DNA of 14,341 bases. Source: CAYGZC01 sp964354225. GTDB taxonomy: Bacteria > Bacteroidota > Ignavibacteria > UBA10030 > SZUA-254. Location of the stretch: NCBI GenBank assembly GCA_964354225.1, contig CAYGZC010000280.1, forward strand, positions 1 to 14,341, given 5' to 3'. The translations under genes and the position numbers were made by a program. The notes under the pieces were generated by a model. It saw only the letters and a list, made by a program, of their open reading frames with translations, had not been told where the DNA came from and searched no databases. This document shows positions 6,820 to 13,288 of the stretch, piece after piece (position 1 is the first letter of the stretch; every line of letters begins with the position of its first letter).

Positions 6820-7971
6820 TTAAAATGATGGAATGGTTAATAACTTGACTATATTTTCCAAATCTGTGAATTTTACTGAGATACCATTAAAAGATTTTGA
6901 GTAGGTACGATCAACATCATTCGCTACAACAAAGAATTCAGTTTTCGGATATTGTTTGTTGAATGCAATTAAGTTTGTAGCATCATAATTATCTGCCGAC
7001 CATTTACATTCAATGGCGATTAACGGGCTACCTTTTCTACGAAAAATAAAATCGATTTCATGTCCACGTTTATCCCGCCAATAAAGCATATCACGGGTTT
7101 GGAGATGGGCGTATAATTCATTCAAAACGAAATGTTCCCACAACACTCCTAAATCTTCGTTTCGTAATTGGTGCCATCCACGGTAATAGCAAACAAATCC
7201 GGTGTCGAATGTATAAACTTTTGGTGCAGCAATGATTTCTGATGCGCGTTTGGAATGAAATGGACGTATTACATGAGCGATAAAGGTAGTCTCCAATACC
7301 TTGAGATAATTCAAGATAGTCCCACGGCTTACTTCACAGGGTGCCGCGAAGCTTGTTGCTTCGAAGATGCCGCCGCTTTGTATTGTCAATAGCTCAACAA
7401 ATTTCTGAAAAGAATGACGTCGTTCCAGGCGAAATAACTCTTGGATATCTTTCGCCCAAAAACTTTCTATCCATTCTTGATAATCCTGTTCAATCATCTT
7501 ATCTGATAAAAAGAAGGGGGGCATACCACCAAATTGAAGACGATGTTTTAGATCGGTTTGCTTGAAATCTTTTAAGTCATCGGTTATCATCGGAGTAAGC
7601 AAAAGTTCAACTTTTCGTCCGGCGAGTGTATCTTTGAATTTCGTTGTTATGCCAAGTGTAGACGATCCCGTTGCGATGATTTTTACTTTCGGATAATGAT
7701 CGGCTGCAATTTTTAAAAGTTCAGACGGGTTTTTCAAACGATGAACTTCATCCAGCACTATGCGCTTACCCTGCTTGTCGGCAAGGAACGATTGTGGATC
7801 GTTTTCCATCATTCTTCGTACTCTGGGCAGCTCACAATCGAAATATTCAATTTCCGGAATACTCTGAGAGAGCACTGTTTTTCCAACCCGTCGCACTCCC
7901 GCGAGCCAGATTACTGACCGTCGTTTCCATGCGTTTTCTATTTTTTCTAACCAAAATTGCCGTTTTATCAT
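6820..7971 (-). CDS. AAA-type ATPase with C-terminal DUF4143 domain
   Basis: A 383-residue P-loop ATPase of the widespread AAA_14/DUF4143 group, whose cellular role is not well established. Walker A is GVRRVGKT at residues 25-32 and Walker B is RIVLDE at 70-75. A sensor-like ATGSS and AGRKVELLLTPM follow, both usual in the group. The C-terminal DUF4143 part contains HEIDFIF and, about 11 residues later, IAIECKW. That is a PD-(D/E)xK-like arrangement (Asp, then Glu-x-Lys), so a nuclease-like fold is possible. I chose the ATG at 7971, which gives the family N-terminus MIKRQFWLEKIE. The frame is open to a TTG at 8007, but those codons lie inside a palindromic repeat. Such genes are often found in variable, horizontally moving positions, which fits the repeats here. 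Confidence 0.82.
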   Translation of the reverse strand: MIKRQFWLEKIENAWKRRSVIWLAGVRRVGKTVLSQSIPEIEYFDCELPRVRRMMENDPQSFLADKQGKRIVLDEVHRLKNPSELLKIAADHYPKVKIIATGSSTLGITTKFKDTLAGRKVELLLTPMITDDLKDFKQTDLKHRLQFGGMPPFFLSDKMIEQDYQEWIESFWAKDIQELFRLERRHSFQKFVELLTIQSGGIFEATSFAAPCEVSRGTILNYLKVLETTFIAHVIRPFHSKRASEIIAAPKVYTFDTGFVCYYRGWHQLRNEDLGVLWEHFVLNELYAHLQTRDMLYWRDKRGHEIDFIFRRKGSPLIAIECKWSADNYDATNLIAFNKQYPKTEFFVVANDVDRTYSKSFNGISVKFTDLENIVKLLTIPSF

Positions 7972-7995
7972 GAGATCCAATATAAGAATCTGTTG

Positions 7996-8056
7996 TACTA
8001 AACGCAAGTCTATTGACGTTTAGTGTCACTAAACGCTAACCGAGTTGCGTTTGGTA
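7996..8056. repeat. GCGTTTAGT-type palindromic repeat, right copy (two-tier)
   Basis: The outer arms TACTAAACGCAA (7996-8007) and TTGCGTTTGGTA (8045-8056) pair over 12 positions with one G-T. Between them lies an inner perfect palindrome, CGTTTAGTG (8017-8025) and CACTAAACG (8027-8035). The whole is a 61-base two-tier hairpin or cruciform. It sits immediately upstream of the ATPase start, so any leader RNA of that gene would contain it. It matches the left copy at 5873-5919 in direct orientation. Confidence 0.75.
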
Positions 8057-8065
8057 AACAAATAA

Positions 8066-8099
8066 AAGGCTCCGACTTCTTTAATGAAATCGGAGCTTT
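8066..8099 (-). terminator. Hairpin terminator downstream of pckA (CTCCGACTTCT family, right copy)
   Basis: GCTCCGA (8069-8075) pairs with TCGGAGC (8090-8096). The stem extends with one mismatch inside and A-T/G-T pairs outside. On the minus strand it is followed by CCTTTTATTT, a U-rich tract. It lies about 75 bases after the pckA stop in the direction of pckA transcription. It shares the 11-base core CTCCGACTTCT with the terminator at 5938-5989. Confidence 0.6.
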
Positions 8100-8113
8100 G
8101 AAAGACGTAGTAG

Positions 8114-8166
8114 ACGGTCATTGACCGTAGTTGTTGATTCCTTGCTTCGCCGATCGGGTGATCGGC
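8114..8166. repeat. Two short inverted repeats after the pckA stop
   Basis: GCCGATC (8149-8155) and GATCGGC (8160-8166) form a 7-bp stem with a four-base loop, nine bases beyond the pckA coding end. ACGGTCA-T-TGACCGT (8114-8128) is a perfect 15-base palindrome. Neither has a T-tract. With the hairpin at 8066-8099 they make a series of three structures that could end or stabilise the pckA transcript. Confidence 0.5.
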
Positions 8167-8174
8167 TAGTACAT

Positions 8175-9815
8175 TTACACCTTCGGTCCCGCCTTAATCA
8201 CTTCTATCGGACAGCCAGCTTCAAACTTCTTGAAGTTTTCGATGAAGCGACTTGCGAGTTGTTTGTACTTTGTCATGTGCGCTTCTTTGCTGTGCCAGGA
8301 TGCCGATGGGTTGAGAACGCTTGCGGGAACGTCCTCGCATGTCTCAGGTACCTGGAAGCCGAAGATCGGATCGGTTGTGAACTTTACATTGAGCAGTTTA
8401 CCGTTCATAGCGGCATTCAGCAACGCACGTGTGTATTTGATACTGATGCGCTTGCCCACGCCGTATGGTCCACCTGTCCAACCGGTGTTTACTAACCAGC
8501 AGTGTGAGCCGTACTTCAACATTTTCCGTTTTAGTAAATCGGCATAAACGGCTGGATGATGTACCATGAACGGTGCACCGAAGCACGCGCTGAATGTCAG
8601 CTCAGGTTCTTTGCCAAGCCCCATCTCCGTGCCTGCAACTTTCGTAGTGTAGCCGGACATGAACTGGTACATCGCCTGCTCTGGTGAGAGCTTCGCAATC
8701 GGCGGCATAACGCCAAGTCCATCACACGTGAGAAGGATGATGTTCTTAGGGTGTCCGCCAACTTTCTCGGGCACCGCGTTATCTATGTATTCCAACGGAT
8801 ACGATGCACGTGTGTTTTCTGTAATTGTCGGGTCATCGAGATCGATCATGCGAGTAACTGGATCGTAAACAACATTCTCCAAAATTGTTCCAAATTTCCG
8901 AGTGCAGGCATAAATCTGCGGTTCTGCGGTAGGTGAAAGCTGAATCACTTTAGCGTAGCAGCCGCCCTCAAAATTGAATATTCCATCATTGCTCCAGCCG
9001 TGTTCGTCGTCGCCAATAAGCCCGCGGTTCGGATCAGCAGAAAGTGTCGTTTTTCCCGTGCCGGATAGTCCGAAGAACAACGCAGTATCTTTATCTTTCC
9101 CTATATTCGCCGAACAGTGCATTGGCATAACACCTTCAAGCGGAAGAAGAAAATTCATTACCGTGAATATCGATTTCTTTATCTCACCCCCGTACGCAGT
9201 GTTACCGATGATTCCAATCTTCTGTTCAAAGTTCAGGAGAATAAATGTTTCAGTCGCAGTTCCATCAATTTGAGGCAATCCTTTGAACGAAGGTATCGAC
9301 ATAATCGTAAAATCGGGAACGTGGCGTTTATATTCTTCCGTTGTCTTGGGAAGAATAAACATATTCCGTGCAAACGCACTATGCCACGCCTTCTCGGTGA
9401 TAATGCGAATCGGTAATTTATATTCTGCATCCGCTCCTGCATAGCAATCTTGCACGAATAAATCACGACCCTGCAAGAAACCTTGCAGTCGACTGAACAC
9501 CTCGTTGAACTTATCCTGATTGAAGGGTCGGTTGTATTCGCCCCACCATACTTTATCTTGTGTGGATGGTTCCCTCACAACGAACTTATCGTTCGCAGAG
9601 CGTCCGGTATGTTTGCCTGTATGCGCAATGATCGGTCCTAATTTGGAAATCCTTGCTTCGCCTCTAAAAGTAATTTCTTCATACAGCGCTTCGGTTGGTA
9701 AATTCCAATAAACGGTATTAAGATTCGTCAAGCCGAGGTTATCAAGTCCGTAATCACTCTTGAGTGCTTTAGCTTGATCCTGTGCGGGTGTTTTAATATT
9801 CAGTAGGTTGTTCAT
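8175..9815 (-). CDS. pckA: Phosphoenolpyruvate carboxykinase (ATP)
   Basis: PckA converts oxaloacetate and ATP to PEP, CO2 and ADP, the entry step of gluconeogenesis; some anaerobes run it in reverse to fix CO2. The 546-residue length is typical of the ATP-dependent class. The P-loop is GLSGTGKTTLS with Lys255, matching the PCK-specific kinase-1a motif. The metal/nucleotide motif GDDEHGW follows. FSACFGAPFM and the SIKYTRALLNAA region are also characteristic. I chose the ATG at 9815 over the TTG at 9821 because GAGGG is 7 bases before the ATG but only one base before the TTG. The ATG overlaps the stop of the upstream aminotransferase (ATGA), so translation is probably coupled. Three hairpins follow the gene. 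Confidence 0.96.
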   Translation of the reverse strand: MNNLLNIKTPAQDQAKALKSDYGLDNLGLTNLNTVYWNLPTEALYEEITFRGEARISKLGPIIAHTGKHTGRSANDKFVVREPSTQDKVWWGEYNRPFNQDKFNEVFSRLQGFLQGRDLFVQDCYAGADAEYKLPIRIITEKAWHSAFARNMFILPKTTEEYKRHVPDFTIMSIPSFKGLPQIDGTATETFILLNFEQKIGIIGNTAYGGEIKKSIFTVMNFLLPLEGVMPMHCSANIGKDKDTALFFGLSGTGKTTLSADPNRGLIGDDEHGWSNDGIFNFEGGCYAKVIQLSPTAEPQIYACTRKFGTILENVVYDPVTRMIDLDDPTITENTRASYPLEYIDNAVPEKVGGHPKNIILLTCDGLGVMPPIAKLSPEQAMYQFMSGYTTKVAGTEMGLGKEPELTFSACFGAPFMVHHPAVYADLLKRKMLKYGSHCWLVNTGWTGGPYGVGKRISIKYTRALLNAAMNGKLLNVKFTTDPIFGFQVPETCEDVPASVLNPSASWHSKEAHMTKYKQLASRFIENFKKFEAGCPIEVIKAGPKV

Positions 9816-11029
9816 AGCCAATCCCTCACTAATTTACGTTCGCCAATAAAAATTTCGTTCGGTGAATTGGGATCGAGTGCCCATTTGATGCGTTCGATAC
9901 CTTGCTTGATCTCTTTGATTGTTCCACAATAACTCAACCGTAAGTGACCATCCATGCCGAATTCTTTTCCGGGAACAGTTACAACAAGAGCTTTCTTTAA
10001 TAAGAACTTCGAAAGCTCAAGCGAGTTTTTATTGTACGCACTGAAATCGGGCAGACAGTAAAACGTTCCATCGGGTTTCGTAACCTTCACCCCGTTAAAT
10101 GACTGCAGCTCCTGAACCATCACGTTCCGATTATTTTCGATCATCAACCGCAAACCATCGACAATGCTTTGCAATCCCATGAGTGCGCCTTCTGCAGCTG
10201 CTTGAAGGATGACAGAAGTCGTTGTCGTGATTTGACCCTGAACATTCGTCATGATTTCCACCAATTGCTTCGGAGCAATTGTCCAGCCAATACGGAAGCC
10301 TGTCATCCCATACAACTTCGAAATGCCGTTAACGATGAGGACTCTTGAATTCTCCAGATCCTTCTTTGTATGTTTGTAAGCAGAGATCGGTTTTCGTCCA
10401 TCAAAAATTAGCTTATGGTAGATATCATCCATGATGCAGTAAATACCTTTTCGCTCACAGAACTCGATGATTTCTGTAATGAATTCTTCCTTGTACATAA
10501 TACCCGAAGGATTATTCGGACTGTTAATGATGATCGCCTTGGTGTATGAGCTAACTTTCTGTTCGATGTCTTTCATTCTTGGGTGGAATGAACCGTCTTC
10601 AGGTGTTACAATAACCGGAACACCATAACACATCCTTACCATCTCTGGATAACTCACCCAATACGGTGCGAGGATGATAACTTCTTCCTGTGGATTTAAT
10701 ATTGTGTAAAGCAAATTGTAGACTGATTGTTTCGCGCCGGCGGAAACGATAACGTTTTCAGGCGCAACCATCTTGTCGTAATTTTCCTCCGTGTAACGGA
10801 TGATTGCCTTTTTAAGAGATGGCGTACCGTCGGTTGGGGTATACTTCACGTCGCCCGTGTTCAATTTGGCGGCGGAGCTTAAGATTGCATTGATCGGAGC
10901 TTTGTTCTTTGGTTCACCAGCCCCAAGGTGGATAACTGCCTCGCCTTTTTCCTTAAGCAAACGAGCTTCCTCATTAAGCTTCAGGGTTGGCGATTCAGCT
11001 ATTGAGCGCGCAAGCTGACTAACATTCAT
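9812..11029 (-). CDS. Class I aminotransferase (aspartate aminotransferase-like)
   Basis: A 405-residue fold-type I PLP enzyme. Motifs are HLGAGEPKNKAPINA, VSAGAKQSVYN, APYWVSYPEMV, INSPNNPSGIMY and CIMDDIYHKLIFDG. The PLP lysine is Lys238 in NGISKLYGMTGFRIGW. A carboxylate-binding arginine lies in LRLSYCG near the C-terminus. It is a paralogue of the aminotransferase at 4511-5713, with matching motifs throughout (GAKQS, APYW, VQGQIT), but is clearly diverged. Its last codons overlap the pckA start, so the two products are probably made together. If it acts on aspartate, its product oxaloacetate is the substrate of PckA. The ATG at 11029 has a GAGG 11 bases upstream, slightly far. Substrate assignment is by homology and context only. 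Confidence 0.85.
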   Translation of the reverse strand: MNVSQLARSIAESPTLKLNEEARLLKEKGEAVIHLGAGEPKNKAPINAILSSAAKLNTGDVKYTPTDGTPSLKKAIIRYTEENYDKMVAPENVIVSAGAKQSVYNLLYTILNPQEEVIILAPYWVSYPEMVRMCYGVPVIVTPEDGSFHPRMKDIEQKVSSYTKAIIINSPNNPSGIMYKEEFITEIIEFCERKGIYCIMDDIYHKLIFDGRKPISAYKHTKKDLENSRVLIVNGISKLYGMTGFRIGWTIAPKQLVEIMTNVQGQITTTTSVILQAAAEGALMGLQSIVDGLRLMIENNRNVMVQELQSFNGVKVTKPDGTFYCLPDFSAYNKNSLELSKFLLKKALVVTVPGKEFGMDGHLRLSYCGTIKEIKQGIERIKWALDPNSPNEIFIGERKLVRDWL

Positions 11030-11131
11030 GTATGAGATAACCTCACTTTCGTTTAAAATATAGGATTCTAGAACGGGATGATCTAGTGATGATATTCGAT
11101 TGATGGTTTCATTTTGAATTTAATACGATAT

Positions 11132-11160
11132 ATTTTACTAAATTTTTGTTTAGAAAACAA
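11132..11160 (-). promoter_or_regulatory. Candidate promoter of the aminotransferase-pckA operon
   Basis: On the minus strand TTGTTT (11155-11160) and TAAAAT (11132-11137) are 17 bases apart. The spacer contains a small inverted repeat (CTAAA/TTTAG, 11138-11153 on plus), which could be an operator. The leader to the ATG at 11029 would be about 95 bases. The match is moderate in an AT-rich spacer. Confidence 0.35.
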
Positions 11161-11186
11161 AGGAATACAGCGTTTGGTAATCATGC

Positions 11187-11215
11187 TTGAACTGATTATA
11201 TTTAATGAATATTTT
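11187..11215 (+). promoter_or_regulatory. Candidate promoter of the FmdB-family gene
   Basis: TTGAAC (11187-11192) and TATTTT (11210-11215) are separated by 17 bases, with the gene's ATG about 40 bases downstream of the likely start site. The -10 match is weak, so this is tentative. The region 11030-11261 otherwise holds only this and the divergent promoter. Confidence 0.3.
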
Positions 11216-11261
11216 AAATCAGAGTATTTTGTTCGATATAGAAATCAAGTGAAATTTGTTC

Positions 11262-11597
11262 ATGCCGACTTATCATTATATATGTAAATCGTGTAAACAC
11301 GAATTCGAAGAGTTACAAACAAACTCTGAAGGCCCGCTAGTAATCTGTCCATCTTGCAAGAAGCATTCATTGGCTAGAATGATTGGAGGTGGAGGTGGTT
11401 TAGTATTTAAGGGAAGTGGTTTTTATATAACCGACTATAAAAGTAAATCATCATCCTCTCATAATCAAGAAGAAAAGACCGAAACAAAACCTAAATCAAA
11501 ATCTGACACAAAATCAGAATCGAAACCGGAAACGAAAGCGGAAACGAAAGCGCATGATTCTTCGAAACAATCAGGAGATGCATCTAAAAAAGATTGA
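11262..11597 (+). CDS. FmdB-family zinc-ribbon regulatory protein
   Basis: A 111-residue protein whose first ~50 residues are a typical FmdB/CxxC_CxxC_SSSS zinc ribbon. It starts MPTYHYICKSCKHEFEE, with a second cysteine pair in ICPSCKK. The family is very common in bacteria; its name comes from a putative regulator of formamidase, and the actual role is mostly unknown. Four zinc-ligand cysteines are present (CKSC and CPSC). A Gly-rich turn (GGGGG) and GSGFYITDY, the family's conserved end, follow. The last ~45 residues are a low-complexity Lys/Ser/Glu/Thr tail, probably disordered, partly built from an exact 12-bp tandem duplication (11528-11551). The ATG at 11262 is preferred over a TTG six bases upstream because MPTY is the family start. 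The stop codon touches a 16-bp inverted repeat. Confidence 0.85.
   Translation: MPTYHYICKSCKHEFEELQTNSEGPLVICPSCKKHSLARMIGGGGGLVFKGSGFYITDYKSKSSSSHNQEEKTETKPKSKSDTKSESKPETKAETKAHDSSKQSGDASKKD
11528..11551 (+). repeat. 12-bp tandem duplication inside the FmdB-like gene
   Basis: GGAAACGAAAGC occurs twice back to back (11528-11539, 11540-11551) and encodes the repeated ETKA units of the Lys/Thr/Glu-rich tail. Its length is a multiple of three, so copy number could change without breaking the frame. Confidence 0.7.
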
Positions 11598-11647
11598 ACC
11601 TTGCGAAGGTTTCCTCTAGAGGCGGCAAGCTAAACCTTCGCAAGGTT
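11597..11647. terminator. Bidirectional palindrome between convergent genes (AACCTTGCGAAGGTT family)
   Basis: AACCTTGCGAAGGTTT (11597-11612) and AAACCTTCGCAAGGTT (11632-11647) are exact reverse complements with a 19-base loop that itself contains the palindrome CCTCTAGAGG (11613-11622). The element begins on the last base of the FmdB-like stop codon and ends 11 bases before the stop of the convergent lyase gene. It could therefore end transcripts from both sides. It belongs to the same repeat family as 5759-5836. Confidence 0.7.
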
Positions 11648-11658
11648 ACAGTGTGAAT

Positions 11659-13104
11659 TTAATATCCCGTTCCAAAATCTTTCTTAAAAGCTTCGACTAA
11701 CTTTTTACCCCAGCCATCCAAAGCTGCTAACTTTCCGAAGAAAAATCTTAGAACTGGTGGCTCTTCAATAAACTTCAGTCCGCCGACTAAGTTTTTATTG
11801 CGAAGCAGCCAGCTGAGCCTGTCAACTACATACTCTATCTGCGACATGGTGTAAACCCTTCGCGGAACGGCAAGGCGGGCTAATTCTAAATCGGCATAAA
11901 CTTCTTTACCATCTTTATCGCGCTCCATCGAAACGGTACCGCGCTCCATGCTTCTCACACCGGATGTTAAATAAATAGCAGCAGCCATCGCGCCCGCTAT
12001 GTATTGTGATTGGGGAATATGAGGGAGGAATCGTTTTGCATCTATGTGACACGCCAATCCACCGGGCGGCGTAACAACAGGAATATTGTTTTCGATGCAC
12101 CGCTCTGCAAAATATTTTACAAACTCGGCGGCGCTTCCAGCAACGTTCAAATCTGTCATCTCCCGGAGACCGACTGCCATCGCTTCTATTTCTTTGCTCG
12201 ACATACCACCGTAGGTTAAGAAGCCCTCATACACCGGCAGCCATACTTTAAAATCTTCAAAATATTTTTTATTGTTTGTTGCAATGAATCCGCCACGCAC
12301 ACAGGTGCTCTTCCTGCCGGAGAGGTAGAAGATATCCACAAAGCTCATCAATTCCCAGATGATTTCCTGGATAGATTTATTTTCATATCCTTTTTCTCGC
12401 ATCTTGATGAAGTAAGCATTCTCCGAAATCAAACTACCGTCAAAAACTAACGGGATATTATTATCGGATGCAATTTTCTTTACCTCTTTCAAATTTGCGA
12501 TAGAGAAAGGCTGCCCGCCAATAAGATTTGTAGTCGCTTCCATTCTGATGAAAGGCACTTTCTTAGCTCCGTATTTCTTGATAACATCTTTGAACTTCTG
12601 CAGGTCCAGGTTTCCTTTGAACGAGAATTTACTCTGTGTGTTCAGTGCTTCGTCAGTGAAAATTTCGAGGACAGTACCGCCTGCTAATTCGAAATGTACC
12701 TTGGTTGTAGTGAAGTGATAATTCATCGGTACAACATCCCCCGGCTTTACGAATACTTTAGCGAGGAGATGCTCAGCCGCTCTGCCCTGATGAACGGGGA
12801 GGAGGTAATCGAACTTTAAAACATCTTTTACTGCTGCAGCTAACTTGTAGTAACTCTCGCCGCCCGCATAAGCGTCGTCCGCTACCATCATAGCGGCAAG
12901 CTGGTTGTCGCTCATTGCGTTCGTGCCGCTGTCTGTGAGCATGTCGAGGAAGATATCTCGTGTGCGAAGTAAAAATGTATTATACCCACCTTCATCTAAT
13001 GCCTTCAATCTTTCATCGGCAGGAATAAGATTTGCTTTTTGCACAATCCGTACTTTGTGCATCTCGACCGGGATTTCTTTCCCGTTAGAAAGTTTTACGA
13101 TCAT
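11659..13104 (-). CDS. Tyrosine phenol-lyase/tryptophanase-family beta-eliminating lyase
   Basis: A 481-residue PLP enzyme of the family that splits tyrosine or tryptophan to phenol or indole, pyruvate and ammonia. Shared motifs include LTDSGTNAMSDNQ, VHQGRAAEH, NLIGGQPFSIAN, SENAYFIKMREKGYENKSI and VPRRVYTMSQ. The PLP lysine is Lys265 in SGRKS. Several positions favour the tyrosine-type enzyme over TnaA: FTTT where TnaA has a DTT, SMERG (Met and Arg at the TPL Met379/Arg381 sites), and LRFF near the C-terminus. Oddly, residue 225 is Leu (in FDGSLISEN), where TPL and TnaA have an Arg (TPL Arg217) that contacts the cofactor. The neighbouring Asp222 is kept. The true substrate is therefore uncertain. 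AAGGAG lies 6 bases before the ATG and a good promoter lies upstream. Confidence 0.82.
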   Translation of the reverse strand: MIVKLSNGKEIPVEMHKVRIVQKANLIPADERLKALDEGGYNTFLLRTRDIFLDMLTDSGTNAMSDNQLAAMMVADDAYAGGESYYKLAAAVKDVLKFDYLLPVHQGRAAEHLLAKVFVKPGDVVPMNYHFTTTKVHFELAGGTVLEIFTDEALNTQSKFSFKGNLDLQKFKDVIKKYGAKKVPFIRMEATTNLIGGQPFSIANLKEVKKIASDNNIPLVFDGSLISENAYFIKMREKGYENKSIQEIIWELMSFVDIFYLSGRKSTCVRGGFIATNNKKYFEDFKVWLPVYEGFLTYGGMSSKEIEAMAVGLREMTDLNVAGSAAEFVKYFAERCIENNIPVVTPPGGLACHIDAKRFLPHIPQSQYIAGAMAAAIYLTSGVRSMERGTVSMERDKDGKEVYADLELARLAVPRRVYTMSQIEYVVDRLSWLLRNKNLVGGLKFIEEPPVLRFFFGKLAALDGWGKKLVEAFKKDFGTGY

Positions 13105-13220
13105 AAAAAACTCCTTGTTAGTTGATTTTAGAATGAATTTGTTGTTAAATCATTTATGATTTCAGTTTGAAAATGAAAGAACGATTAGTAATAAGTAAAA
13201 CTTGCTGATTTGATGATAAG

Positions 13221-13249
13221 AATATATAATTCGTTTTAATGAAAGTCAA
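13221..13249 (-). promoter_or_regulatory. Strong sigma-70-type promoter of the lyase gene
   Basis: On the minus strand TTGACT (13244-13249) and TATATT (13221-13226) are 17 bases apart, close to consensus at both boxes. The leader would be about 110 bases, ending in a near-perfect ribosome binding site (AAGGAG). The lyase is thus probably transcribed on its own rather than with the secreted-protein gene upstream. Confidence 0.55.
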
Positions 13250-13288
13250 AAATTTGATCTTATCGATTTGTGAGTATCAAATTCATTG

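Noticed and set aside
6820..8007. TTG start at 8007 for the ATPase
   Set aside because: The extra 12 codons lie partly in the palindromic repeat and have no ribosome binding site; the ATG at 7971 gives the expected family N-terminus.
8121..8547. Plus-strand open frames opposite the 3' end of pckA
   Set aside because: They lie antisense to a well-conserved enzyme and their products resemble no protein; they reflect codon use of pckA.
8974..9416. Overlapping plus-strand frames opposite the middle of pckA
   Set aside because: Same reason: shadow frames of a conserved gene, with no start signal.
11659..13104. Assignment as tryptophanase (tnaA)
   Set aside because: The positions that separate the two enzymes (Thr rather than Asp in FTTT, Met/Arg in SMERG, the LRFF ending) match tyrosine phenol-lyase, although the missing arginine leaves the substrate open.
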